The position numbers were made by a program, and so were the translations under genes. Of a DNA stretch of 64,000 nucleotides, positions 1 through 8,929 are shown one piece after another; the first letter of the stretch is position 1, and the number at the start of each line of letters is the position of its first letter. The stretch spans positions 124,001 to 188,000 of the forward strand of contig NZ_BMPW01000007.1 in the NCBI RefSeq assembly GCF_014647795.1. The letters run 5' to 3'. The DNA is from Actinoplanes campanulatus. Its GTDB lineage: Bacteria; Actinomycetota; Actinomycetes; Mycobacteriales; Micromonosporaceae. The notes below the pieces were generated by a model. The model did not search any database and was not told where the DNA came from. It saw only the letters and a list, made by a program, of their open reading frames with translations.

Positions 1-2
1 AG

Positions 3-929
3 CGCTCCGACATCGAGCGGGAGTTGCGCACGTCCATCGAGGACGCGGTGGACGCCCGGGTCGACGGCGGCCAGGACCGGGCGGCCGCGGTCGAGCAGAC
101 CCTGCTGGAGCTGGGCGACCCGGACCGGCTGGCCGACGGTTACGCGGACCGCCCCCGCTACCTGATCGGCCCGGTCTTCTACCCGGCCTGGCAGCGGATC
201 CTGGTCATGCTGCTCTCCGTCGTCCTGCCGATCGTGGTCGCCGTCATGGTGGTCATCCGGATCCTGGAGGACGCCTCGATCGGCGAGGTGATCGGGACCG
301 CGGTCGGCACGGCGCTGACGGCCGGCGCGCACATGGTGTTCTGGGTGACGCTGACCTTCGCGATCCTGGAGCGCACCGGGGTGGCCCGGAGCGAGGTGCG
401 CGGCCGGGCCTGGTCGCTGGACGATCTGCCGCGTTACGAGCCGGGCGCTCCGACGCCGGTGCAGCTGGTCGCCACTCTCGGATGGGCGGTGCTGCTGATC
501 GCCGTCATCGTCCTGCAACAGTTCGCGTTCACCGAGGTGCCCGTGCTGGACCCGGCGAACTGGTCGTTCTGGTGGCCGTACCTGATCGGGGTGTTGATCC
601 TGGAGGGGGTGTACGCCGTCTGGCTGTTCCGTCGCGGCGCCTGGTCCCGCACGGTGGCGGTGGTGAACGCGGTGCTCGCGGCGATGTTCGCGATCCCGGT
701 GACGTGGCTGGCCGCGAACGAGCGGTTCTTCAACCCGGAGTGGATCGCCACCCTGGACTGGGGCGCCACGGATCCGCTGGCCTGGCTGACGGGCGCCACG
801 ATCTGCATCGCGGTGGGCGGCTCGCTCTACGACGTCGTCGAGGTGGCGGTGCGCTCCGAGCGGGCCCGCCGGGGGCTGCCGACGCCGGTGCCCGGCACCG
901 GGCGGGAGTTCAGCGCCCCGCTGTCCTGA
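3..929 (+). CDS. HAAS-type multi-pass membrane protein (5' truncated)
   Basis: The frame is open to the left edge of the window, so the true start is missing; a TTG at 24 is internal. The first ~60 visible residues are charged and helical (SDIEREL, then ALELGDP-like text around LLELGDPDRLADGY). This resembles the HAAS / permease-prefix domain usually encoded next to PadR regulators. About six hydrophobic segments follow (for example around ILVMLLSVVLPIVVAVMVVI, then four to five more up to WLTGATICIAVGGSLYD), so it is an integral membrane protein. Family knowledge suggests a regulatory or sensor-like membrane protein; the substrate is unknown. The partner regulator, if any, would lie left of the window. 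Confidence 0.7.
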   Translation, partial: RSDIERELRTSIEDAVDARVDGGQDRAAAVEQTLLELGDPDRLADGYADRPRYLIGPVFYPAWQRILVMLLSVVLPIVVAVMVVIRILEDASIGEVIGTAVGTALTAGAHMVFWVTLTFAILERTGVARSEVRGRAWSLDDLPRYEPGAPTPVQLVATLGWAVLLIAVIVLQQFAFTEVPVLDPANWSFWWPYLIGVLILEGVYAVWLFRRGAWSRTVAVVNAVLAAMFAIPVTWLAANERFFNPEWIATLDWGATDPLAWLTGATICIAVGGSLYDVVEVAVRSERARRGLPTPVPGTGREFSAPLS

Positions 930-1094
930 CGGTGGGAGGGGGTCGCGGCGAGAAGGCGGGGAGATTGCCCTCAGGTCGGCCGGCGCCGTGCCGATTTTCG
1001 CGGCACTGCCGGAGAGAGACACGGTCCGCATCGTGGCCAGGGCAATCGCTCCGCCGGTCCCAGACACGGATGTTCGGGAAGGAAGCGACCCCCC

Positions 1095-1751
1095 ATGACG
1101 AAGGTTGCCGAACGTGGCCTGCCGGTTCGCCACGACCACTGGAAACCGGTGAACCCACAGCTGGACAGTGTGATCCGCAAGTACATCGACGAGGCGCGGC
1201 GCACCGTGTCCGACACCACCGGCAACTCCGCGACGCTCACGGGCGGTGCGCTGGTCCTGGTGGGGCTCGGGCTGGTGCTGGCCATCGGCACCGGCAATCC
1301 GGTGCTGGCGATCGTTCTCGCGGTGGTGCTGGCGCTGGGCGGGATGGCCTACACCGGGCTGAGATCGCCGCCGCTGGAGGTGGATCAGTTGCGGATCCTG
1401 AGGCCGCTGGGCGGTCCGGGCAACCTGCCGGCCGGGTACCTGGTGCACCCGCTGGCCTGGCGGGCCGGGATGCCGGAGTACCTGACCGAGGTGGCCCGGG
1501 TGCCGGAGCGGCGGATGCGGATCGCGGTCGAGCTGTGCCACCGGCATCCGGGCGCGGTCGTCGACCTGCTGAGGATGGTGGAGCGGGCCGAGTGGTTCGT
1601 CGCCGAGAACAAACCCGGCCATGACTTCACCGAGGCGGGCCGGGAGGCGGAGATCCTGGCGGTCGCCACCCAGGACGTCGAGGAGCACGTTCGGCGGGTT
1701 TCGGCGCTGGCCAGCGGCAAGAAGGCCAAGAAGAAGAAGAGACTGGTGTGA
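1095..1751 (+). CDS. Small two-TM membrane protein, function unknown
   Basis: 218 aa. The ATG at 1095 is preceded by a GGGAAGGAAG purine stretch ending about ten bases upstream. Residues ~1-40 are polar. Two adjacent hydrophobic segments follow (~48-66 and ~70-86, rich in L, V, G and A), then a soluble C-terminal region of ~130 aa ending in a Lys-rich tail (KKAKKKKRLV). The topology suggests a hairpin anchored in the membrane with the C-terminal domain in the cytoplasm. I do not recognise a named family. It stands alone between the membrane protein upstream and a strong terminator that starts at its stop codon, so it is probably monocistronic. Confidence 0.75.
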   Translation: MTKVAERGLPVRHDHWKPVNPQLDSVIRKYIDEARRTVSDTTGNSATLTGGALVLVGLGLVLAIGTGNPVLAIVLAVVLALGGMAYTGLRSPPLEVDQLRILRPLGGPGNLPAGYLVHPLAWRAGMPEYLTEVARVPERRMRIAVELCHRHPGAVVDLLRMVERAEWFVAENKPGHDFTEAGREAEILAVATQDVEEHVRRVSALASGKKAKKKKRLV

Positions 1752-1793
1752 ACGACAGGGCGCCCCCGGCATCGCCGGGGGCGCCCTGTCGTT
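1751..1793 (+). terminator. Strong hairpin terminator
   Basis: A perfect 20-bp inverted repeat (arms 1751-1770 and 1774-1793) with a 3-nt loop (ATC), beginning at the last base of the upstream stop codon. The stem is very GC rich with an AACGACAGGG outer part. A short T run (GTTTCC) follows. Typical of actinomycete terminators, which often lack a long U tract. Confidence 0.9.
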
Positions 1794-2031
1794 TCCCTGA
1801 GGTCTCCCGGCAGCACCGCCCGGCGGGCGCGCCGAGGGCCGGACCCGGCAGCGCCTCGCGGGTCTGCACGATCGGGTACGGGTAGGCGTACCGGAAATGC
1901 TCTGAAGGGTGATGCGCGCCGAGCGCAACCGGACAGCGGGGTGGAAACGGTCCATCAGGGGCTTAAGTTGATCTTCCCGGGCGGACAGAATCGGCCTCAG
2001 GAACGCCTCGCCGAGCCGATCGGAGCGACCG

Positions 2032-2637
2032 ATGACGATGGGTGCCCGGACCGAGACCGTCGCGGAGCTCGACGGGACGGCCGTCGGCGGGTGGGTCCGG
2101 CGGCTGGCCGGCAACACCGCACCACGGCGTAATCATTGGCACACCCGGCAGATCTACTACCGGGCGGCGGAGGCGCTGCTGGACGCGCCGGCCGAGCTGA
2201 CCTGGAAGAGCATCGTGGAGCAGGCCGGGCCGCGCGGGTCGCGGAGCACGTTCTACGAGGTGGCCGGCGGGCACGCGCGGCACCGGATGGTCGACGACCT
2301 GATCGGGGACGGGCGGCCCGGGGTGATCGAGATCGCGCTGCGTTACCTGCGGACCGATCCGGTGGCGCAGCTGCTCGACGAGACCAAGGTGTGGTCGTTC
2401 TGGGACAGCCGCCAGGAGGCGATGCGGCAGCTCAGCGACCGGATGCCGGTGGGTGAGATGGAGCGGGTGCTGACCGCCGCGGTGGCCGGATGGGCCAGGC
2501 TACGGCCGGCGCTGGCGCGGGCGGGCGGGTGCACGCCGCCCGCGTGTGCCGTGGAGGATCTGACCGTGCTGCACCGGGGGCATCTGTCCGGCACGGAGGC
2601 GCTCGCGCGGCTCACCGAGGTGGTCCGCACGGCCTGA
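2032..2637 (+). CDS. TetR-like transcriptional regulator
   Basis: 201 aa. ATG at 2032 with GGAG at 2022-2025; a second in-frame ATG at 2038 is possible. Residues ~40-85 read like a TetR N-terminal HTH: a helix starting YYRAAEALL, then LTWKSIVEQAG and a recognition-helix region with STFYEVAGG. In canonical TetR proteins this part is often TxxxIAxxAGVSxGTLYxHF, so it is a divergent version. The rest is alpha helical, as expected for a ligand-binding domain. No obvious target gene is adjacent: the neighbours are the terminator upstream and a small ORF downstream. Confidence 0.6.
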   Translation: MTMGARTETVAELDGTAVGGWVRRLAGNTAPRRNHWHTRQIYYRAAEALLDAPAELTWKSIVEQAGPRGSRSTFYEVAGGHARHRMVDDLIGDGRPGVIEIALRYLRTDPVAQLLDETKVWSFWDSRQEAMRQLSDRMPVGEMERVLTAAVAGWARLRPALARAGGCTPPACAVEDLTVLHRGHLSGTEALARLTEVVRTA

Positions 2638-2758
2638 TCCGGCTCGCCCGCCGTCCCGTCCGCCAGTTCTAGGTGTGCGCCGCAGACGGTATGAGAAGAG
2701 GCCGGGATGATCAGTCATCATTTGTTCATGATCGAAGATCGCGACCGGTAGCCCTCTC

Positions 2759-2983
2759 ATGGAACTCACCCCGGGGCAGGAGGAGCGGATCCGGCGTCTT
2801 CTCGAGGAGGCGCTGGCGGAGGCCGCCCGTGTTTCCCTCGCACAGCACGACGCGGCGGAGGTCGGGGAGTTCACCGCCGACCGCCGCCGCGCTCTCGAAC
2901 GGTTGCTATCCGGGCCCGCGCACGATCCTCAGGACCCGCTGGACCAGGGCGGAGACGGCGGCGGGATCGCCGAGCACGGTTGA
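2759..2983 (+). CDS. Possible small helical protein
   Basis: 74 aa. An acidic, helix-prone N-terminus (GQEERIRRLLEEALAEAARV) with reasonable actinomycete codon use, but no clear Shine-Dalgarno before the ATG. The last 78 bases overlap the 3' end of the convergent gene on the minus strand, and the C-terminal residues (QGGDGGGIAEHG) look like low-complexity readthrough. No family recognised. It may be a real short gene or a chance frame in the 268-base gap. Confidence 0.35.
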   Translation: MELTPGQEERIRRLLEEALAEAARVSLAQHDAAEVGEFTADRRRALERLLSGPAHDPQDPLDQGGDGGGIAEHG

Positions 2984-3928
2984 CAGCCGGTCCTCGGCGA
3001 GTGAGCCGCCGCCCGGGGCGCGGTCGATCTCGTCGGCGCCGCTGCCGTTGAGGAACAGGGTGGTGAGGACGGTGACCACGGTGACGGTCGGGTCCTCGTC
3101 GCGGCTCAGCCCGGCCCGGATCGCCTCGACGGCGAGGGCGGCCAGATCCGCGAACCGGGCCTCGCCGACCTCGGCCGCGTCGAGCACCAGCAGCGGGCGG
3201 GGTTCGCCGATCCGCTCCCCCGGCGAGCCGCCGACCGGGGTGGTCTTGCGGCCGAGGGGGCGTTCGACGTTGCGCTCGTACCAGTCGGGGCGGCGGCGCA
3301 TCACCTCGAGGACCCGGTCGATGTCGGCCTGCACCCGGGCCGGGGTGCTGCCCCGGTGATCGCCGGTGTGGTCGGCGCGGTCGCGGGCCCAGCTGTCCAG
3401 TGGCCACACGGTGACGCCGACGCCGCCCGGCAGGCCCACCCAGGTAAGGATCTTGAGGGCCAGCTCGCACAGCCACGGGTCGCCGAGCCCCTCGGACAGC
3501 GCCTTGGTCATCCGCGGGCGCTGGAGGGCGCCCTGTTCGCCACGCCGCCGCCGATGGCCGTCGATGGCGGCGTTCTGTGCGCGGCGGGCCAGCCAGCCCT
3601 CCAGGTCGGCGATCGGCTGGGTGACGGCGAGCAGGTGCTCGGCCACCGCCTCAAGATCATCATGAAACCCGTCCAGACAGGACTCCTCCATGTGCCGCAG
3701 CCCGTGACTACAGGCGTTGTGCCCCCGGTTGCGGGCGATGCGACGGGTGATCACGTCGTAGACGATCGGATAGGCCACCTCGTAGGCGGCCGGAAGCAGG
3801 CGCCGTCGTTCCTCCTGGGACAGGGCGCCCAGCAGGCCCGCCTCGGCGAGGCGGCGCAGGCGGGCCCGGTCGGCGGCCGTGCTGCGCCGCTGGCGCGGGA
3901 TCCGTGTCCGGCCCGGCCCAGCATTCAT
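2906..3928 (-). CDS. Sigma-70 region-2-like protein, paralogue 1
   Basis: 340 aa from the ATG at 3928; an upstream in-frame ATG at 4054 would add 42 unlikely residues. GAGAG lies 7 bases before this ATG. Residues ~45-140 contain a core that looks like sigma-70 region 2: a helix with AYEVAYPIVYDVITRR, then LEGWLARRAQNAAIDGHRRR. The latter resembles the AWLxxIARNxAIDxxRRR stretch of ECF sigma factors. No clear region 4 is visible; the C-terminal 200 residues are mixed alpha/beta with a WPLDSWA motif and NGSGADEI near the end. It is clearly homologous to the protein at 9042-10085, sharing HRRRRGE(Q/R)GALQRPR, the WP..SWA motif and VERP(L/I)G.K. Divergent from the cyclase/caspase operon that starts at 4158. 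The sigma-like role is an inference. Confidence 0.65.
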   Translation of the reverse strand: MNAGPGRTRIPRQRRSTAADRARLRRLAEAGLLGALSQEERRRLLPAAYEVAYPIVYDVITRRIARNRGHNACSHGLRHMEESCLDGFHDDLEAVAEHLLAVTQPIADLEGWLARRAQNAAIDGHRRRRGEQGALQRPRMTKALSEGLGDPWLCELALKILTWVGLPGGVGVTVWPLDSWARDRADHTGDHRGSTPARVQADIDRVLEVMRRRPDWYERNVERPLGRKTTPVGGSPGERIGEPRPLLVLDAAEVGEARFADLAALAVEAIRAGLSRDEDPTVTVVTVLTTLFLNGSGADEIDRAPGGGSLAEDRLSTVLGDPAAVSALVQRVLRIVRGPG

Positions 3929-4157
3929 ACTGTAACTCTCAGTGACCCTATCCCCCCAGATCATCGGCCCATACTGGACCGTGGGAAAACCGGATCGCGG
4001 CAACTCAGTGGCCATATTTCTGGCCGTCGCACTGGCCATCGAGGACGTTCTCAACTCGATGACAATCCGTAGTTTTCCGGGATCTCGGTCACCGGCGGTG
4101 TGCTAGCCGACACAAATATGCACTACGGTCAGTCTGTTGTATAGCCGAAGGACGACC

Positions 4158-5102
4158 ATGGCCGACTCCGATCTGTACCACGAGCTGAAGAGACTCCGCC
4201 GGGGCCGGGGCGTGGAACGCCTCGGGCTGGGCGGATTCCTCGGGCCGGAGATCCGCCGCCGCTGCCGGCTCGGCACGCACGAACGCGAGAACCGGGTGCA
4301 CGCGGCGGTCGGGACACTGCTGCGGGAGCTGGCCGCCGACCTGGCGCCGGACATGCGGCAGGCCGCCATGCTCGCGTTCGCGCTGGACCGCGACTCCCGC
4401 TTCCCCACCCTCCTCGACCGCGAGCAGCGCCTGGCCGACCTCCAGAACGTGTCGGTGCGCACGGCACGGCGACGGATCGACGACGCGGTGGCGCTGATGG
4501 CCCAGGCCGGCGAGAAGACCCCGGACCCGCCCACCGATCCGGCGAACGGCTCCGGCTGGCGGGTGTCGTCCTTGCGGGCCCTGTTCCGGCTGGACGCCAC
4601 GACACCGGAGCTGTATGAGATGCGCACCATCGTGGCCACCCGCGAGATAGACGAGATCGTGATCCGGATCGGCCTGCCGGAATCCCCCGTGGAGGTCGGC
4701 CCGCCGACGGTGGACGCGCTGTTCGGCGCCCGGGTGCGGGCCATGGAGCCGAACGGCAGCGGCCAGCGGGTGGTCCTCGAACTGCCGGACAAGATGCGGC
4801 CCGGCGACATGCACGAGTTCTGGCTGCGAGTGGCACTGGCGCCCGGACAGCCGATCTGGCCGTACTACGCGATCGTGCCGCTCGACCCGTGCGAGTCCGG
4901 GACGGTGCGGGTCCGGTTCGGGGCACGGCGGCCGGCCGAGGTGTGGCTGCTCGACGAGGTGCCGTACACCGATCTGCGCAACCGGCCGCCCGGGCGGACC
5001 GTGATCGAGCCGTCCGCGCTGGGCGAGGTGGTCCGCGACTTCCACAATCTGCGCGAGGGCCACGGGTACGGCCTGGCCTGGACGCCGCTGTCCGTCAGCT
5101 AG
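4158..5102 (+). CDS. HTH-like plus beta-rich protein, first gene of caspase operon
   Basis: 314 aa. The ATG at 4158 follows GAAGGA at 4147-4152; the TTG at 4137 is less likely. Residues ~1-125 are helical and charged and include RLADLQNVSVRTARRRID, which reads like a helix-turn-helix in which SVRTARRR would be the recognition helix. Residues ~135-314 are beta-rich with no catalytic motif I can name (PVEVGPPTVDALFGARVRAM, VRVRFGARRPAEVWLLDE). It is the first gene of a tight operon with the cyclase-fold and caspase genes (4-nt gap, then overlap). Likely a regulator or adaptor of that module. Its last codons hold one copy of the CTGTCCGTCAG motif. Confidence 0.6.
   Translation: MADSDLYHELKRLRRGRGVERLGLGGFLGPEIRRRCRLGTHERENRVHAAVGTLLRELAADLAPDMRQAAMLAFALDRDSRFPTLLDREQRLADLQNVSVRTARRRIDDAVALMAQAGEKTPDPPTDPANGSGWRVSSLRALFRLDATTPELYEMRTIVATREIDEIVIRIGLPESPVEVGPPTVDALFGARVRAMEPNGSGQRVVLELPDKMRPGDMHEFWLRVALAPGQPIWPYYAIVPLDPCESGTVRVRFGARRPAEVWLLDEVPYTDLRNRPPGRTVIEPSALGEVVRDFHNLREGHGYGLAWTPLSVS
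5088..5098 (+). promoter_or_regulatory. CTGTCCGTCAG motif, 8 nt before next start
   Basis: An exact 11-base match to the motif found in the divergent intergenic regions at 14.2, 21.6 and 31.2 kb. It lies inside the 3' end of the upstream coding region and ends exactly 8 nt before the ATG at 5107, the spacing also seen at three other starts. It could be an internal promoter for the cyclase and caspase genes. Because it overlaps coding sequence, chance cannot be excluded. Confidence 0.4.
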
Positions 5103-5106
5103 GGGC

Positions 5107-6363
5107 ATGTGGGATGACGAAGAGCTGACCGGCGCCGAGATCCTGGGCCACCACACGCTCGGCCCGGCCGGCGGCAAGGGCCTGTCCGGGCCGGACGGAT
5201 GGCGGGGCGGGGTGCGATGCGGACACCCGCTGATCTATCCGGTGCCGGCCGAGGATCTACCGGTCACCCTGCGCGGTCGCGCCGCTCTCGGACATCACCG
5301 GTACGCCGGAGCACTGTTCGCCTTCGACCTGGACGCCCTGGAGCCGGGCCGCCGCTACACCGCCGCCCGCTTCGACGTGACGCTCGCCGACGGCGGCTCC
5401 CGGGCCGTCCGGCTGGATCTCGACGGCGACGAGTTCGGGCTGGTCACCGGCAGTCCCGCGTCGGGCGTGGCGGTCCTGGCCACGGCCGCCGCCGGGGAGC
5501 GCGGCGGGCTGCTGCGCCGGCTCCTCGGCCGCCGCGGGGTGCCGCGCGCCTGGGCGAACGGGGTGCAGACGGGCTCGTTCGGGTGGTCCTGGGAGGATCC
5601 CCGGGGGCGGTTCGTGCTGCCCCGCACGTACGGCATGCACGCCCTGCTGGAGATCCCGGCCGGCGCGCCCGAGGTCGCCGGGCTGCTGTCGGTGCAGGTG
5701 GAGACGACCGGGCCGGGCGGCCGGGAGACCGCGGTGCTGTCCGACGCCGTCCCGTTCACCGAGCCGCTGACCCCGGCCGCCGGGCCGGACGGCGCCTCGG
5801 TGCGGCTGTGCATGGCCGCCGACGTGGTCGGGTACAGCCGCCGCGGCAACGCCGAGACCGAGCTGCTGCAACACGACCTGGTCGAGGTGCTGGGGCGGGC
5901 CCGCCAGGCGGCCGGCATCGCGGAGCGGCAGGTGGATCCGCAGCCGCAGGGGGACGGGCAGTTCACCGTCCTGCCGTACGGCATCGACGAGTCGCGGGTG
6001 ATCCCGGCGCTGCTGCGCGAACTCGGCGAACGGCTCGCCGCACGGGACCGGGGCCGCCCTGCCATGCAACTGCGCGTGGCACTGCATCGCGGCCTGGTGA
6101 AACAGGGCGACAACGGGTGGGTCGGCACGTCGGCGATCGCCGTGCACCGGCTGCTGGACAGCGCGCCGCTGCGCGAGGCGGTCAAGACCAACCCCACGGC
6201 GGTGTACGCGCTGGGCGTACCGGACGTGCTCTACCGGGACGTGATCGTGCACGCCGTACAGCCGCCGGTGGCCGCCGATTTCCGGGCGATGACCGTCGAG
6301 CTGCCGGAGAAGAACTTCGTGGAACGTGGCTGGATCCACGTCGGACCGGAGGTGAGCGCGTGA
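5107..6363 (+). CDS. Nucleotidyl-cyclase-fold protein with beta-rich N-terminus
   Basis: 418 aa. Residues ~1-225 are beta-rich without a clear family. From ~230 the sequence follows a class III cyclase-like fold: RLCMAADVVGYSRRG with D239 at the first metal position, then QGDGQF with D283 at the second, then MQLRVALHRG and NGWVGTSAIAVHRLLD. Similar domains occur beside proteases and NTPases in bacterial conflict systems, where they may make or sense nucleotides. Both acidic positions are present, but the substrate-specifying residues cannot be judged. The start is 4 nt after the previous stop. The stop overlaps the GTG of the caspase gene (GTGA), which suggests translational coupling. Confidence 0.65.
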   Translation: MWDDEELTGAEILGHHTLGPAGGKGLSGPDGWRGGVRCGHPLIYPVPAEDLPVTLRGRAALGHHRYAGALFAFDLDALEPGRRYTAARFDVTLADGGSRAVRLDLDGDEFGLVTGSPASGVAVLATAAAGERGGLLRRLLGRRGVPRAWANGVQTGSFGWSWEDPRGRFVLPRTYGMHALLEIPAGAPEVAGLLSVQVETTGPGGRETAVLSDAVPFTEPLTPAAGPDGASVRLCMAADVVGYSRRGNAETELLQHDLVEVLGRARQAAGIAERQVDPQPQGDGQFTVLPYGIDESRVIPALLRELGERLAARDRGRPAMQLRVALHRGLVKQGDNGWVGTSAIAVHRLLDSAPLREAVKTNPTAVYALGVPDVLYRDVIVHAVQPPVAADFRAMTVELPEKNFVERGWIHVGPEVSA

Positions 6364-8234
6364 AGGTGCTGTACGCGTTCCTGGTCGGCATCAACGAGTA
6401 CCGCGCCGTGACGGACCTGTCCGGCTGTGTCCGGGACGTGGAGACCGCCGAGGCGCACCTGCGGTCCACGCTCGCGCCCGGCGTCCGGATGGAGTCACTG
6501 ATCCTGCGCGACGGCCAGGCCACCCGGGATGCGGTGATCGCGGCGTTCCGCTCCCACCTGGGCCGAGCCGGGCGGGACGACGTGGCGCTGTTCTGGTTCA
6601 GCGGGCACGGCTCGGACGCCGAGGCACCGGACTGGGTGGCGGGTCTCGAATCCGCCGGCCGGGTGCAGACGCTGGTCTGCGCGGACAGCCGCTGCGACGG
6701 GGTGCCGGACCTGTGGGACAAGGAGCTGGCGCTGCTCATCGACGAGCTGACCGCCCGGCACATCACCGTTGTGCTGGACAGCTGCCACTCCGCCGGAGCC
6801 TCCCGCATCGTGCTCAAACACACGCCGGAGGCCCGGATCCGGACGCCGCCGCACTCGGCCCAGACCCGCTCGCCGGAGTCGTTCCTGCCCGGCACCATTG
6901 AAAGGGCCGCCGATGTACCGCCGATGCGGCACGTCGAGATGGCCGCCTGCGAGGCCCACGAGACCGCACAGGAGCTGATCCTGGACGGCGAGTGGCGGGG
7001 CGTCTTCACCTGGGCACTCCTGGGGGCCCGCAAACTGCTCGGCAACACGGCGACCTACTACGAGCTGTTACAGGCCGCGCGTGGCCGGCTGGCGGTACGG
7101 CATGCATACCAGGAGTCGTCGGCGAGGTCCGCCATCCCCGAGCAGCTCGACCAGCCGTTCCTGGGCGGAACCGTGGTGGCGCCGGACAGCGGCATCTGGA
7201 TGCGGTACACCCACGACGAATGGGCGATCGACGCCGGGACGGTGCACGGCCTGCCGATCGGCGGCGGTCTGCGGGTCGGTGTGCACGACGCCGCCGGGCA
7301 GGAGGCCGAGATCGTCGAGGTGCGCGCGACGGACAGCCTCGTCGAACCGGCCGGTGGCTGGGAACCGGACCGGGACCGTCAGTTCCCCGTCGTCACGACG
7401 TCGGTGCCATTGCCCCGCACCACGGTAGCGGTGGCCGGGGTGGACCCGGCCGAGGTCGCCGACCTGAGCGCGGCGATCGGCCGGTCGCCGCACCTGCGGG
7501 TGGCCGCGCCGGGCGAGCCGGTGCAGGTGCGGGTCACGCTGGCCGCCGACGGCAACCTGGTGATCACCGACCGGCACGCAGAACGGTACGCCGAATGGGC
7601 GCACGAGGGCGTCGACCGGGTGATCACGGCGCTGGAGCACATAGCCCGGTGGCTGCTGATCTGGGAACTGGAGAACCCGGCGCCCGGCATCGTCTCGCCG
7701 GTCCGCATAGAGATCGTCGATCCGCTGACCGACCAGCCACTGGTCCCGAACGGCCTCGGTGAGCACGTGCTCGCCTACACCCCCGACCTCCGGGACTGGC
7801 GGCCGCCGTCGATCCGGGTCCGGCTGCGCAACACCGGCGCTGTCCCGCTCTTCTGTGTGCTGCTCGACCTGACGCCGAGGTTCGCGGCGGACCCGATGCT
7901 GTTCCCGGGTGACTACATCGGGCCGGGCGTCACCGTGTACAGCAGGGACCGGCGGCGCATCGGGGTGCAGTTGCCCGGCGACATCCCAGTCGAGCCCGGG
8001 GCGTGGGCGCGGGACCGGCTGAAACTGTTCGCAGCCGAGCAGCGGTTCTCGGTCCTGCCGTTCCGGCTGCCGGTCCTGGGCCGCCGGATCCCCGTTCGCC
8101 GCAAAGGGCTCGGCACCCAAGACCTGCTCGACCGGCTCGGCGGGCGGGTGCACCGGGACCTGGTCGACGCCGAACTGGGAATGGCCTACGACTGGACCAC
8201 CAGCGAGGCGGTGATCAAGGTCGTCGTCCCCTAG
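6360..8234 (+). CDS. Caspase-like (C14) protease with beta-rich C-terminal region
   Basis: 624 aa from the GTG at 6360, which overlaps the upstream stop. GGAGG at 6348-6352 is 7 nt before it. Residues ~1-260 form a caspase/metacaspase p20-like domain: YAFLVGINEY at the first strand, catalytic His83 in FSGHGSD and catalytic Cys142 in VLDSCHSAG. The remaining ~360 residues are beta-rich, with a middle region around GTVHGLPIGGGLRVGVHD and a late region with a lipid- or ligand-binding-like PLFCVLLDLTPRF. They may hold sensor or substrate-recognition domains. By family knowledge such proteases cleave effectors or pore formers during infection-triggered cell death. The substrate here is unknown; the cyclase-fold and HTH-like partners may control it. 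No transmembrane segment seen. Confidence 0.8.
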   Translation: MKVLYAFLVGINEYRAVTDLSGCVRDVETAEAHLRSTLAPGVRMESLILRDGQATRDAVIAAFRSHLGRAGRDDVALFWFSGHGSDAEAPDWVAGLESAGRVQTLVCADSRCDGVPDLWDKELALLIDELTARHITVVLDSCHSAGASRIVLKHTPEARIRTPPHSAQTRSPESFLPGTIERAADVPPMRHVEMAACEAHETAQELILDGEWRGVFTWALLGARKLLGNTATYYELLQAARGRLAVRHAYQESSARSAIPEQLDQPFLGGTVVAPDSGIWMRYTHDEWAIDAGTVHGLPIGGGLRVGVHDAAGQEAEIVEVRATDSLVEPAGGWEPDRDRQFPVVTTSVPLPRTTVAVAGVDPAEVADLSAAIGRSPHLRVAAPGEPVQVRVTLAADGNLVITDRHAERYAEWAHEGVDRVITALEHIARWLLIWELENPAPGIVSPVRIEIVDPLTDQPLVPNGLGEHVLAYTPDLRDWRPPSIRVRLRNTGAVPLFCVLLDLTPRFAADPMLFPGDYIGPGVTVYSRDRRRIGVQLPGDIPVEPGAWARDRLKLFAAEQRFSVLPFRLPVLGRRIPVRRKGLGTQDLLDRLGGRVHRDLVDAELGMAYDWTTSEAVIKVVVP

Positions 8235-8929
8235 AGCCACTCGGCCTTCTCGGTGAGGGCGCGCAGGGCGGCCGCGTCGAGCACGGTGATCCGGCGGTAG
8301 CCGGTCCGGACCAGGCCCTCGCGGCGCAGGTCACGCAGCGCCCGCTGGACGGTGTCCTCGCGGGCGCCGACCAGCGACGCCAGTTCGGTCTGGCTCAGCT
8401 CGACCCGGATCAGCCACGTGTCGCCGACGGCCTCGCCGCAGCTGGTGGCGATCTCCAGCAGCACCCGGCCGAGGCGGACGTGCACCGGGAAGGCGGAGAA
8501 CTCGGACCGCCGGTCGTTGGCCCACCGCAGCTTGCGGCCGACCGCCGCGGTGACCTGCGCGGCGACGTGTGGATGGCGGTTGACGAAGTGCAGGAACTCG
8601 GCCTGCCGGATCACCGTGGAGACGACGTCGCCGCAGGTGGTGACGGTGGCGATGCGGCCGCTGCCGGTGATCGCGGCGAGTTCGCCGACCAGGTCGCCGG
8701 GCAGCCGGATGGCGAGCAGCCGGGGCAGCCCGCCGACCGTGGTGGTGATCTTCACGTGGCCCTGCCGGATCACCTCGACCTGGGTGTCCTGGCGGCCCTC
8801 GACGAGCAGGTGCCGGCCGCCTGGCAGCCGCCGGGTGGTGCCGAGCGACAGCAGCTCGTCGCGTTCGGCGACGGTGAGCAGGGTCAGAAAGGATCCCGGT
8901 GCCCAGGCCGGTTCACCCGCACGCGTCAT
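8231..8929 (-). CDS. Crp/Fnr family transcriptional regulator
   Basis: 232 aa. The N-terminal ~130 residues form a cyclic-nucleotide-binding-like beta roll (RHLLVEGRQDTQVEVIRQGHV, then LPGDLVGELAAI at the phosphate-cassette position, where a cAMP binder usually has GExA plus R and S/T). The C-terminal ~70 residues form a Crp-type winged helix (VELSQTELASLVGAREDTVQRAL, then GLVRTGYRRITVLD). It overlaps the end of the convergent caspase gene by 4 nt. The GE-L-AA pattern lacks an obvious Arg, so cAMP binding is uncertain. The adjacent cyclase-fold protein makes a nucleotide signal conceivable, but that is inference. Confidence 0.85.
   Translation of the reverse strand: MTRAGEPAWAPGSFLTLLTVAERDELLSLGTTRRLPGGRHLLVEGRQDTQVEVIRQGHVKITTTVGGLPRLLAIRLPGDLVGELAAITGSGRIATVTTCGDVVSTVIRQAEFLHFVNRHPHVAAQVTAAVGRKLRWANDRRSEFSAFPVHVRLGRVLLEIATSCGEAVGDTWLIRVELSQTELASLVGAREDTVQRALRDLRREGLVRTGYRRITVLDAAALRALTEKAEWL

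Noticed and set aside
1966-1991. TTGATC...CAGAAT as a promoter for the TetR-like gene
   Set aside because: Spacing of 12 nt is too short for a -35/-10 pair.
5199-6359. N-terminal extension of the caspase frame
   Set aside because: It runs out of frame through the cyclase-fold gene and is Arg/Pro/Ala-rich shadow; GGAGG and the GTG at 6360 mark the real start.
6409-6416. TGACGGAC inside the caspase gene, a partial match to the shared motif
   Set aside because: Only 8 bases match, it is inside coding sequence and not near a start codon, so chance is enough.
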